64,000 nt of DNA from Pyrocephalus nanus (lineage: Eukaryota > Chordata > Aves > Passeriformes > Tyrannidae), in NCBI GenBank assembly GCA_038380795.1, contig CM076269.1:4836001-4900000 (forward strand), in the 5' to 3' direction. The position numbers were made by a program, and so were the translations under genes. Shown here one piece after another: positions 1 through 12,900 of the stretch; the stretch's first letter is position 1, and each line of letters starts with the position of its first letter. Under the pieces are notes generated by a model. It searched no databases, was not told where the DNA came from, and worked only from the letters and a program-made list of their open reading frames with translations.

Positions 1-2587
1 GGGTGTGAGTGAGGTTCAGTGGGCAGTGTCCTGGGTGGGTCTGCTCCACTGCAGTAAATCAGATGGGCTTCAGCAAACCTTCACTGAAAGGTGGGGATGG
101 AGACATCCACCTTCTTGGAATGAGTCTCCTGTCAGACCGTGGCTCTTTATCTTGTGTACTGGGATTGCTGGTGTGTCTCCAGGAGAGTGTCTTGTAACCC
201 CAGTCCTTCTGCTTCAAGGCAGGTGCAGAAATCCCTTCTGTAGTGCAAGGATGTATCCTTGGTTCACTCATCCCCAGATCACCTGTGGTTTGGGTTTTGA
301 AGACTGCATACATTTTACAACAGCAGGGCAGCACCTGTAAACGGGAGAAGTTCCATATTTTTAGGGAAGATCAAAAACATTCCAGAATTCAGATTTGATG
401 AGGTTCTTTGTTTTTATTTTGAAATCCCTCAAGGCTCGTCAAAAGTTTTCCTCTCTACATAAATTTTGTTTAGTTTAAAGTCACTTGGTATGATACAGGG
501 TTTAAGAGGTTTTTTGAGTTAGAAATTTCAATTTGACAAATGTCAGGATTAATGAAGACGCCTACATGCAGCTTGAGTGACGTTTGGAGATTGTTTTGGG
601 TTTGCAGCAAGTGTTATCCTCCTGTTTTAGTGCTTGATTTGGTACAGGTTCTCCTTTCCTAAAGGTGCTAAATAATTGGTCAGAGTTGACTGCAAGACAG
701 CATAATGTCACTTTTGGAAACAATGTGGATCAGCAATTCCGGAATAATGAGTAACAGAACAACTTTGTGGATATATCATTATGCGAAGTGTGAAACGATG
801 AATTTTGAGTAGGTAAGCTTTTGGCAACTGAATTCTAATCTGCATCTCACACTGAATGAATGAATTTCCCACAGTTCATTTATTTTTTAATGGAAATTTT
901 TCTCTTTATTCCTTTTCTTTTGTACCGGTTATTAGTCTCGGGAATCATTTTTCTCGTCTAGGAGACTACAGGGGATGGACGTTGGTGATACCTAAAACGT
1001 GACAGGCTCAGATAACTTCTTGTCTGTCTTAGGCTGATTGGAAACTGTTTACTTTCACATGGTTGGGACTACTGAGGCATGGTGGCTTGAATGGTGTGAC
1101 TTTTTTATGTGAAGACATTACCTAAATGCAAAAATCCCGGTGTCCTGCCTGGAGCTGCAGCAGCAGAAGAGTTAAACCCTGGGGTTTGGAGCTCGAGGTG
1201 TGAATTCTTGTCTCAGTCCAGGCTCACAGTTTGGCTGCCCTCCATTGGACCACTTGTAAATCATAACCTGGTGGTTTGACCTGGGAAATTGGAGGCTCCC
1301 AGAGGGGAATGTGTACTTGTGACTTCAGAAGCTGAAGGGCTTTACTGTTTGTCAGCCATTTCACCTATAAACCATATATGGTTATGGTTCATTGCTGGTT
1401 TTTCTATATAGTTGTGTTTGAAGGCTGTGATCTGCTGCTACACCTGCGTGAGAGCTGACTCACTATCCCTGCACTACCAAGAGTTTGGCATGGTTGGGAT
1501 AAGATAGCAACTTCCAGTGAGGAATGAAAATCTCAGAAGGTTCTTAAGAGATGGTAGAAAATACTGAAGCCTTTTTTTTTTCTATCCTTATTCTCAAATA
1601 ACAGTGATTTCCTCAAACAACACTAGTGTGCTCAGTTCTGTACAAAATTTTTCTTTCCATATAATCTCTCCCTCGAAGGCCTTTTGATCTTGAACACAGA
1701 TACAGAAACAATCTGAGCGCTGAAAGATTCCTGGCAAGGGAATAATTCTGAGAAAGAAACATATATTCTTAACCAGGCAGTCATGTGTTTGTTATTGTTG
1801 ATAGACAGTGCCACACTTTTCCAAAATTTGGTTTTAATTGGCCTATGAGTCAGCCAGGTGCTATTTTAGTTCTGACTTGGAAAATTGGTGAGTGTGCAAA
1901 CAGGCATGTTAATGTAGTAGTGACATACTGATAGTGAGCTTAGGGAACATTTAGAATGTAAAGAAGGAAAGAAGATTTCAGGGTAACTTTTCACCAGTTT
2001 GGGAATGGTATCCCATTTCAGCTGTGTCTCGCTCTCCTGAGCTATGGTGAACTTTTGGCTCAAATGTTAAGCTCTTGTTTGAATGCAGCAGAGCTTCATC
2101 CTGTGTAATGGGCCCATTCATGCTCCCCCCCTTTTTTTTTTTTCAGTATCTCTCTGTTCCTGTTTTTGTTCATTTGTCTCAAATATGCTTCTTCTAGTCC
2201 TCCAAGTTCTCCCTTACCCTCATTTATCTCCTGAAATTTTGCTGCTTTGGTTAGTGGTTATTATTCTGTCATTCAATCCCTTGTGTGGTACTTGAGAGCA
2301 TAATCTTCTAACCTAGTTTACATTACACTGTCATTATGAATTATTAATGTTCCAAAATAAAATCTTCAAACAGTAATCTTTGCTGTGGTGAAAGAGCTCT
2401 GTGTGCTTTTGTTTCCTTCCTGTTCTCCCTGTCCTTTCCTTTCTTTGGACCTTTAGGTCTTTAGAGCAGGGATGTTATTGATCCAGCCGTCTGGTAAAGA
2501 CTTGCTGTGCACTGAGAGTCACATTGTCACATCTCTGGGCTGAGATGGGCATTTATTTATATAAATACTAAAAAAAAAAAAAAAAGT

Positions 2588-2657
2588 TTTGGAAGTAATT
2601 CTTTAGATTCTGATCTTTGGAAGTAATTCTTTAGATTCTGATCTTTAGATTCTGATC
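2588..2657. repeat. 28-bp tandem duplication plus partial copy
   Basis: Two identical 28-bp units (tttggaagtaattctttaga followed by ttctgatc) are followed by a third partial copy of the last 14 bases. They lie just after an A run of about 15 bases. This looks like a recent local duplication by replication slippage; no function is apparent. Confidence 0.9.
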
Positions 2658-2999
2658 TAAGACTTGCTGCACGAGTAGATAATGTGTGTTTGGGTTACAG
2701 CTTGCCTGAGAAGGTGAATGCTGTTTTTTGTGCTCTCTCTTGTATTTCAGTTTTTGTTCCTGTGATTCTCAGTTTTATTTGTGAACAGATGAGAAATGTG
2801 AAGCAGCAGAACAGGTCAAGCTATAATTCTCAATGTATTTTTAGGTTAAACCTTTCCACTGAAAGAAATCTGGTAAAAATCCCCATCAGCTTTCCTCTAC
2901 GCTTCATTTGAATGCAACCCTTTGTCCGTTCTGCCTCCAAGAAACGGGAAGATCCCAAAATCATTAAATGTCCAATTTTCCCAGTGAATCAACGCACAG

Positions 3000-3410
3000 A
3001 TATTGACCAGAAGTCTTCCCTTTAGGCCACGAGTGTGTCTGCCTTGCCCTCGCAGGGAACTTACAATTACTGTTGAGCCAAATGGAGTTGATTACAGCTG
3101 CGTTCGTGTCTGGCGTGGAGGAACAGCCCACGGGGACGTGTCCCAGCCTGTGCCCCACGGCTTGGTGCGCGCAGCTCGTGGCAGCATGGACAGGAAACCT
3201 GGGACCTGTTGCTTCTGCAGCTTTCCCCTTCTTGTTAAAAGCAAGGGCAGCTGCAGACTACGCCGCCGGACGCCGCATTCGGTGGTTTACGTAGTGCTCT
3301 TGTAAGTTGGTCGCTTGCGTGAAAAGTATTTGTTAATTTTGCCGGTTGCGTTTTCCCTGCGGGAAGCGCATTCTGCAGGTGTTGTGCGTCGGCACACGTG
3401 ACCTGTGTGC
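3000..3410 (+). promoter_or_regulatory. CpG-dense islet in the MAST2 intron, possible alternative promoter
   Basis: I count about 27 CpG dinucleotides in these 410 bases, against about 6 in the preceding 600. The densest stretches are around 3160-3180 and 3260-3290. GC content is clearly above that of the surrounding AT-rich intron. No TATA box is evident. The islet contains an ATG in strong context and a consensus splice donor (see the candidate first exon), which is what an alternative CpG-type promoter would be expected to show. It is shorter than a textbook CpG island, so a GC-rich intronic patch without promoter function is the main alternative. Confidence 0.35.
3186..3301 (+). CDS. Candidate alternative first coding exon of MAST2
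   Basis: The ATG at 3186 has A at -3 and G at +4, a strong Kozak context. It opens 38 codons (beginning MDRKPGTCCFCSF, later RLRRRTPHSVVYVVL) and ends in two bases, TT, before a consensus donor gtaagt at 3302. The MAST2 exon at 28228 needs exactly this phase: TT plus its first base C gives Phe, followed by CRTSNRKSL. The reading frame is therefore continuous across a 24.9-kb intron. The exon lies in the CpG-dense islet. Family precedent exists: MAST1 and MAST3 begin with short N-termini spliced close to the equivalent segment. The encoded peptide does not resemble any MAST N-terminus I know, and one in three donors would match phase by chance, so this remains a candidate. Confidence 0.3.
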
Positions 3411-6400
3411 TCTCTCAGCCTCTGTGTTTGTTTAGAAGTTTGCTTAGAAGGCAAGCTGCAAGTATTGTTTGCTTTTCTAAATTTGGTTTTGTTAGAAAAT
3501 ATTTTAAAAAAAACGCGTAAATTTTTTACTTAAATTTTGATTCCCCCTTCCTCCCCCTGCCATCTGCAAGATCTGTGTAATGCTACATCTGCTAGTCAAA
3601 ATTTGGGAAGAAAGGAAAGTAAAATTAATATAAAATGAATATTCCCATTGATCAATATTTTCTTTTTTTCTTTATATCTGAGATATATAGGCGAGGTGGG
3701 CTATGAAAGTAATTTATTTTAAAAACAAGCAATTTTGTTATATGTTTTTGTTTCTAGCTATATTATCTGTGCCATTTTTAATGTTACAATAGAGTGTAGT
3801 AAGGTTGCAAACTGTTAAATTTTGCCTTTTAGTATTTCAACATGAATGTTTCTCTGGAGACTGCAAAAATCATTCAGAATTCCACATCTGCCCATTCTGT
3901 ACTTTATTTCAAAGCTGAGAATTCACTTTGAGTCAATTTATCTTGGTTTATTAGATCTTCTTCTGTCTTCCGGATCTCGAACATTTATGCCTCCACTTAT
4001 ATAGAGGTAGACATACGTGTTAGAAGTCATATATAAAATAAGTAACTTTGTTGAAGACCTTCTAAATACTGTGTGTACTTTAGGAATCCTTACTTTTGTA
4101 ATGCATCACCTTTGTGGGTTTCTCAGAGTTACCGTAAAACAGTTGATAGAGATGTATCAATCTGTAATTATTTAAAAATCGGTGGTTTGGGCTTGTTCTC
4201 ACGTTCAGTCTATTTGTTTGTTATATATTTTTCTGAGGCTCACAACCTGGAGCAGTTTGTTTTTACCTGATGGTTGATGATATGTTACCACGACTTTCCC
4301 AGGCTTTAAAAGCTAAGCTTTTGCTGTGAAGATTTGTAGTATTCTAAAGAAATAGCTGAAATAGGGGCCGATTTATCTTCAAAATCCATGGCTAAATTAG
4401 GATGTAATTCTGCCTATAAAACTAGATAAACTGGGGTTTTTTTGGTGTGTGTGTCTACCAGCACTCATGACGTTTCCCAAGCATGGTTTTAATTTCTCAT
4501 GTCTCTTCTGTACCGTGGCTTATTTTGTAAAGTCTATTCTTATCCCGTGCTCTAACTTCATTAAGAATTTATGCTTGAAAATGTAAAATTCATCCTCTTC
4601 GTCTGTTCATTACATTAGCATTCCCCTTGCTCCCAGAATAACTCTTCTTAGCCAACATCCTACAAAATAAGCTTTTTGTCTCAGAAAAGCCACGGTAAAT
4701 GCAAGGGCTTTACAATATCCTTAACATTTCAGCTGAGTCTGTGTGTGTTAACCAGGGAACGAGGAAACAAAGCTGTGGAGTGGAACGTCCCGCACCGGAG
4801 ATTCGGGTCGGAGCAAACAACCTGAATTGTGCTGAGAAACAAATCAGATGCCAGAGCTTGTTTTAGAGTTCAGGCTTGATTTGGTCTTCTGGGTAATGCG
4901 CTGTGAAACAGGTGACAGCGCTCCCTGCTAGCTGCTCACCACGTGTGCCCGAGCCCGGGGGCACCTCGGTGATCCTTGGCACAGGCTGCTGTGTGAGGGG
5001 GGTGTTGGGGGTTTGTGGTCTTGCATAGATGAGGAGAACCCCTTTTTTTGCTTTTGCAAGCTGGTGGTTCTGATCTGAGTAACCCAAAGCCCTCGAATTC
5101 ACCCCCTGAAATACAGTTCAGTTCCCCCTCTTTGTTGTTTGCTTCGATCATTTTACCTTAATTACTTGTGTGTTCTCTTGGTTTAGTTTTAACCATCCAC
5201 TGGTAGTTCTTCTTCAGTCCTCACTCCCTGCAAAGACACAAAGTCTGCCAACTGCCTTTTCTATTGCTTTTACCCTTACTTTGTCCTTCAGGCTCTGTAC
5301 TGTAGTTTCCCTGTAAAACAGGGGAGAAATAAACCTGTTTTTTCAAATCTGCTTTGCTGCCAGTCTTGTTGGAATGGTTATGGACCACGTCTGTCAAGGG
5401 CTGCATGTTACAGCTCTTTGGGGTATAGACAAACCCCATGTAACCAGAGAATTATTATTAGCCTGGTTGTGTTACTCAAGTGCCAGGAGCCAGAGGTGGA
5501 AGAATTCTTCAAAGAGCTGAAGCTGCTGAAGTGCTGTGCTTGTTCCTGGAGAGGCTGCTGCAGGTTGGAGTGGCAGGAGAAGAGATTAAGTTATCTTCCT
5601 GTTTGCAAATGCGGTTGCACAGTGAATTCATTAACTCTGTATTGCAGGTTAGAAAGGAAGTTTTAAGTGCACTGGGATAAATAATACATGGCAAAGATGA
5701 GGGAATGCTATGGTGGCAAAAGAAGGCTCAATCTGTGTTTTCCTTTGGATAATTTTTTGCTGGTGAAGAGGAGGGAAAACCTTTGGATGAGGATGCTGAG
5801 GTTATGGCAGCGCTCTGATGCTGAAACACATGAAACGTTGGAAGACTTCTGTATAAACGTGAAGTGACATTTTCAGATCTCATATTCAGTATTGTTGTTT
5901 TTCAAATAGCATTTCTCATTTTCATGGCGTTTTAATCACATATGGAGGTTACATTTGATTAAATCGGACAACTGACATTTGAATTGCACAGGAAGAAGGC
6001 AGGGCTAAGCAAAGAGTGCAAGTTCTAGTAACTTATTTAAAGAGGATAATTGACCTTTCCATGGTGTCTGAGCCCAATTGTCAGTTTTGTGAGCTTGAAA
6101 TAATGTTCAGCTTGTGTTATATTGGAGTTGCCAAACATCTTACTAGTGCTTTTTGGAATTAATAACGTTGCATGGAATATTGGCATACTAAGAAATGATG
6201 TTTTTGTAACTAGAAATACAAAGAAAGAATCTTTTTTACTAAGTATTCATAGGATTTGAGACACAACTGTGTTTTAGTACTGCTCACTTCTTATCACTGT
6301 TTAGTAGTGCTTTCACTTAGAAAATACTAATTGTGGTGATAGAGCTGTAGTTGGAGTCCTCTGTATTTGGTGAGAGTTGTTTTAGACTGCAATCAGAGCA

Positions 6401-6926
6401 GTTGCTCATGCGTAGCTGTGCAGTGATACTGTAGTGCATTAGATCCCATTTCAGGCTGCCTGCTTGGATGGCAACCCCTGTTAGCTCAGTAACTGTGCCC
6501 GATTAAAGTTACATGAGAAGCTGGCAGCTCTTGTGCAGGTGTTGGGGTGTGCGGTGCCTGACAGCTACTTCAGTAAATGGTTCTGATCCTTGGAGTGGTA
6601 AACTAGTGCCGTCACTAGGATGTTCCCTACATAGGAAATTAACAGCAGGGGGAAGTTTGGTTGTCCTTCGCCCCCAAAAACCTTGGCCAAAAACCTTGCC
6701 CCAAAAGAAATTGTATAACCTGGAGAATCAGGGTAGAAAAGTGAACCTTAAAGATACATTCAACTTAATGTTTTCTGTCAGACTGTGACTTCCCTGTCCT
6801 GTGATTGCAGGCGGCTCAAAGACAGTCTGTTCTTCATTTGCGTAGGTCACTGTTCAAATAATAATGATGCCCCAAATAGCTCAACACACATCTCCTAGGT
6901 AATTTTTTTTAAAGGAACCTTCATCC

Positions 6927-6949
6927 TTTTTTTTTTTTTTTTTTTTTTT
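6927..6949. repeat. T(23) homopolymer run
   Basis: An uninterrupted run of 23 T in the upstream intron, with no target-site duplication or retroposed body recognised next to it. It is probably a simple repeat. Confidence 0.9.
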
Positions 6950-9900
6950 AAGCATAAAGGAAGAACTTTTCTCCTTTCTTTGTATTGAAAGCCCAAAGTT
7001 TCCTGCTGGAGTTTTTACACCTTTTCACTGTATAGTAAGTGATACAGAGCAGGTATCTCTTCATCTGTGTTAATTTAGGCTTACTTATAGTAAAATAATT
7101 TTCTGTGCTTGTTGGGCATACAATTTAAAGTTTAAAATGAAATCAATATGCTCTTTGTACAATGTATCTTCTTCTTTGTGACTTCTCCAAACAATTTAGT
7201 TTAGCTAGCAAAATTGTTTATATTTCTAATAAATAATCTGTAGGTTTGAGGTTAATGACTATTTTAAAAAGTTAAGACTGAAAGTATCATGTTTTTATGT
7301 GAAATTTAATACAATGTAACCAATTAAGTAATCGAATATTTAGGAAGAGGTAGGTTTTTCCCAATTAGTATTTTAACTGGTTTCCATTATAATCTTTCAT
7401 TTACCATCATGTAGCTCATGAAAGTCATCTTCATTTGGAAACTACTGGACTACTACATGGTTCATCCTGTTTGAAGTATTTAAAAATATAGTCAATATTT
7501 TGTGGAGACTTCACAGGATATACAGTCAACTTAAAATGTCATGAGTTTTGACCTTTGGGATATTCTTTTTCAAAATTACCTCATTGATCTGCCTGGTACT
7601 GCTTCAGACTTTTCAGGGAGTTCAGCTTACTTTTAAAATGGCAGATTTTATTTAAAAGAAGATGGTCTTATACCTAGGGAATTTATTTAATGATAAATGT
7701 GGCTGCCAGGAAAAAAAGTCCAGAAAGCAATGGGTTTCATGTGAACTGTTTGCCTAATTGCATTCTCATTTAATGTCAGGCTTAATTAATGTCCTACTTT
7801 GATAATGGTAAAGATGAGAAATTGGGGAAGTCGCTGACATTGACTATTTATAACTGTCCAGTGGATGTGGTGTCATTAGGAGGGCCCTGGAAACTCTACG
7901 TTTGGCTGACAGAGAAATACTCCATCATCTCAGGAGCTGCTGAAATGTTCTGCAGGTGGTCTTTTCTGAGGACAGGTTGGGCGTGAAGTGGAGAAGGTGC
8001 ATTAGGAAGATTGATGGACACTAAATATCCTGAAAGGCGAGTGGAAGAATTTTGTAAGGGAAGAGATTTCTTCAGTCTTGGAGCACCTCAGGGTCTGGAA
8101 TTCACAAAGACATATTAATGTTATTATGAGTTAAATAAAATAGAAAACTCGCAACCTGTTTGTGTGAGCGTGCTGTTGACATGCTTTTTCATATACAGGA
8201 GGATATATTTTTGAATTACTGAGAAGTTTCTAGTCCAAATTTTGCAAAATGTTTTGCTTCTTGAGCAGAGACAGTAATGTAGTTGCTTCGAAGGATTTCA
8301 TTTGTCAGTGTAGATGTGAGAAAATCCTTATGCCTCATGCATTTGTTACAACTGAAGAGAAGTCTGCAAATGTTGACACTGCCATATTACTTTAAAAGCT
8401 TTTTGACAGTTTCATTGTGTTCTTCTGTTTTTCCAGCAAAAACACTGCATCTCCAAATGTGGCATCTTCGCGGGTTTTTTGGGTACTCTGAACTTCTCTG
8501 GAGTTAAAATTTGGGGATGGCCCCAAAATGGGCACTTTGCAGGCCCTGATTTGCAAGACTAGAGTTTCTTATTGGCATGTGGAACAGGCATTTTGAAAAG
8601 CAGGACTCTAAAGCGTTAAAACATTTCTGCTGTTTTTGACCCTGTGTTATGTAATTCCCAAAGTGCTTTTTGCAGTTCTTGGGTAAAAGCTCTGCGGAAT
8701 CGTGTGAAGTGGCAAGATGGGTGGACAGGTGGGTTTGTGGGGGATTAGCAAACACCCCATTCCCTCCCCTGCTCGGGGTGCCCTGTGCTCCCCAGGAACA
8801 GCAGGGGACGGACAGGGTTTGGCTGGATTATCGTTGCTGTGGGACTGTCAGTCACTGATGCTCATGGAGAAGTGTTCTCCTAAAATGGCTTCTCCTTTTT
8901 ATGTCCTTCCTGCAAGAGATGTGAAAGTGCTGCTGCTGCTGAGTGTAGTGATGATATGAGTGATACGCCTTCCACTACCGTGTTTTCTATTGCTTTTGAA
9001 AAAAGCATGATTAATATAGATTTAGAGCCTTTAGCTGATTGTGATCTTACTTGTTAACCATAAACAGTGAAGAATTTATTTTTTGTTGTGATGGGTTTAT
9101 TTTCTTGGTTAACTGATCGCCTTTTTTTTTCCGCCATTATTGCCTGGGAATTTCAATTCGTGTTTTAGCTGACGGAGTAAAATTTTCATACCTTTTCAAA
9201 ACCAGAGTTTATTGGAATTGGAAGGTCACATAATATCCTGAGTATAACTCGAAAATGCTAGTCTTCAGTTTCTACTTGATTGGCATATGTTATTATGTGC
9301 ACAGAAAAAGAAGGTGTTTATTTTTTCATATCAGCAGTAGACAGTAGCATAGTTTAGTTCAGTTGTACTCTAAATTAACTTTGTGAAATCAAACCCTCTC
9401 TGTGACTTAGATTAATTTCATAAAAACATTTAAAAGCACTGGAAGAGATGGTTGTGTGGAGCAGAGATTCCAGAAATCCCATTTTCCTGTTTTGAAGCCC
9501 AGATGGAAGGGCATCCTTTGCTCAATCAAATGCTGCGATTCCTGATAAAGGTATCTATTAAAAGTGTACCATTATTTAATGGGAAATTATGAAGACCATC
9601 TAATTCCTCTGTGTGATTCTGTGGAAAGCTAAAGCAAGCCTGCTGGGATTTCTTTCTCCCAGACATTTTTTTGTGCATGTTTTAAGGGCTGTATTGTGCA
9701 TGGAAGGCCGCGCCAGCTGTTGATTGTCATCTTTCTCATGTCTGTGATAAAAAGCCACTCAAGAAGGCTGAAATATGAGAACATCATTAGCTTTCCTACT
9801 GGCAGAAGTGCTTAAAAAAGCCACAATAGAAAGAAAATGGATTGCATATTGAAATTTAAAAAGAAGAAAAAAAAGGCAGCTCCAGCGAGGTTTTGTTTAG

Positions 9901-12900
9901 AACCAGGAAAAAGCAAAAACATGGCAAGAGGCTTCTACAGGCACAAAGGGGACCAGTGAACTTGTAGCTGATGTGCAAGGGGGTGTGTGTGGGAAACCTC
10001 TGATGTGCATCACAAAAGTCCCACTTGCATTTTGTTGTCAGAATTCAGCTGGTTGAATTGTATTGTGGGCGCCAGGTGCTACGTAGGAGTTTGTGTTTAT
10101 TGTGACTGACGTGGATGTGGTGTGGCTGATTTCAGGGGGAGAATGGATTTCTGTTTTTAAACTGATCTTAGGAGGCATTGGGCTCTTTTTTTTTTTTTAA
10201 TTAAAAATCAGCTTGGGTTACTAAAGATAAAAGATGGGATTTGTTTAAAGATGGAAGATTAATTAAAAAATTAAAGAAAACATCCCTGATGTGCCTCATG
10301 TAGTTAGGAAGCAGAAGGGCCACCATGTCAGAATAAAACCACAAACTAGGCAGTCAGTGGTGCTCTCTGTGCAGACACAGCCTTAAAAACCCCTCTGTTA
10401 TTCAGGATTGCAAACAGCGCCCAGCTACGGTTTTGAAAATATCAAAAAAATTTTGATTGTTATTAGATGAACACAGAGAGATGTATATAAAGCACATGTG
10501 CTGTGTATTCAGCAAACTCCAGGTTTGAAGTGTGTCTATTCCGAAGAGAATAAATATCTCATTTTGCACTGCCTCCTAAGGTGGAGGGAGGGAGGCAGGG
10601 ATGGAGCTGGGAGAAAACAGAGGCAGTGGAAACAGCAGCAATATGTACGCTTGCCTGCCTGTCTCACATTAATGGAACAGCTTGCAAGGTCTACAGGGAA
10701 TTTGCATTGGCTCTGTCACTGGTATTATTTAGTTCCTTATTTATTGCTAGTGACTTGATTGTGCTGTATTTTCCCAGCAATGAAAGCTTTTAAAGATCAT
10801 GTCTGACTCCTTTTGGACAGTGCTGTCCAATTTCTCTCTGCCTGCTACCAGCATGTTGAGACGATCCAAAAGGTAATCTAAGGATTTTGCGAGCAATTCT
10901 TAACGATGTTTTTCTAAGCTGCCTGTTTTAATGCTGTTTAGCCTTGATTTCTTCTGTTTTAACAGACTGAATCATATTCCTGGTACGTTAGATATGATTT
11001 CCTCATTTCTTAGTGATTTGTAATTGTGTTCATTGTAAAAATCGTACCGTGCAAGATCCACCGATCGTTCTTTTTAAAGGTATTTATTTAAATGCATTGT
11101 TCCTTCTCACAGTATGTGAATGTGATCAGGGGTTTGTTGCTACAAAATGATGGATAGATGCTTACTGGGAACAAGCTGCTTTATTATTTGAAGTAGCAAA
11201 ACAGTATTATGATGATATAGGCAGCACTGTGCAGGGCTTGCAAATATTTTGACTTATAGGACTTACAGTCTTCATGGAGATATTCATAAACTTGGATTTT
11301 AAATAATACTTAATACATTTAGCATGTTTGTGTTTTTTTTGGAGATGTAAATACGTTCATGCAGTAGTTAATAGGATGGGTGTTTGTATTTACACTGCTC
11401 TCTGGGTTTTGATAAAATCACATTGAAGTGTGTGAACGAATGAATGGTGTTGGATCTGATGCAGTACAGGGGTGTCCCTTGAAGACTGGGAAATATCAAC
11501 ATAATTATTGCTCATCAGGTGCTCTGTGGAGCGTAACGTATGTAGCCTGAAAACTTACTGGTGAGACTGGTAGGTAGTTAATCCTGACTAAAGCAGTATA
11601 TTCAGATTTATGAATAAACAGTTGTAGCTGGTATCAGAATGTCTCAGCAATTGGTTTGTTCCTACAGTTAATAAAATATGTAAGACTCAGAATATAAGCT
11701 TTGGCTTGATTTTTAGGGTGAATTTTATTCATCAGCTATCAGAAATGATATTAGTCTTTTTTAGAGGATTGTAGCTTCTACACAGTAATATTTTGGTGGG
11801 CTCCTAATTTCCTGTTATTATTCCACATTTGTGTTGAATTTTATTAAAGTTGTGTACTGTGCTGACAACGATTTTTAGACATGTTAGTGGCAGTAACGAA
11901 AGGTTTTGTAAATAAATGGAGATCTTTAGTTGCCATGAAATGCATTAGCAACATTATTCTTTTCAAAATCGTTGTCTTTAGCCTGTTTTTTAAAGTAAAA
12001 GAGCTCCTTGAGATTCAGGTTGTGTGTTGATCTCTCTGCTCCAAGCAGTAACTTTCCCACCCATTGAGCAGTTGCAGCAGTAGTTTGATGGAGGAACAGA
12101 AGTGGCAGAGATAAAGCTCGGCGTTTTCTCACAGATTTCTTGATTTTTGGCTGGGCAGAGGAAATGGGAGGTAAATTATTGTCCTGTGCCTCCATTTCCA
12201 AAGGATAAGGTGGGTTGGATTTGGCTTTCAGGTGCTGCTTGGCCACCAACCAGGGAGCACAGGAGCAGCGTGGGGTAATGGGACCTGGCCCACTGTGAGA
12301 GCCAGGTGAGATGGGCAGAGCCAGGAGGAGGGAAGGAGCTGGTTTGGAGCAGATGAGGGAGGATATTGTTGCATAAAAAAAACCCCAACTTGTTTTAGAT
12401 CTGCAGATTCTGAATCCATTTTTCGCTCCTGCTTGCAGAACTTTGGTTTTCTAAAGCTTGCTCCATTCTAGATGGTGTCCAATGTGCCTAAAGGTAGTAT
12501 TTTTTTTTTAAATTCAACATTAATGGTCTTCCAAACAGAGTGGACACCCTCAGTGTTTCTCATAATAAAAATAAATTATCCTTATTTTCCAGTACCTTGT
12601 TAGTGTGCCATTTTGAATTTAAAATTAGACATCAAAGACCCAAACAATTTGAGGGATGCTAGCGAGCTTTCAGGTGCAATATTTTGTCAGAAAACTCCTA
12701 CTCAAAATTTACAATTCCATTTATTTGTTAGTAGTCCGAGTACAAAAAGAAAGGAATTGATCTGTAAATCCGCTGGGCATCTTAATGGAAAAGAGATGAC
12801 TTTTTATTGATTTGATCACATAAACGAGTATTAGGTATTTCAGAAGGATCAAACAGCACTATGAGGATGCAGAGCAGAGAGCTGCTGCTCAAAGCCATGT

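Noticed and set aside
8030..8056. Possible upstream exon ending ...aatttt|gtaagg in the right phase for 28228
   Set aside because: The encoded residues do not match any MAST N-terminus, and there is no CpG enrichment or good start context.
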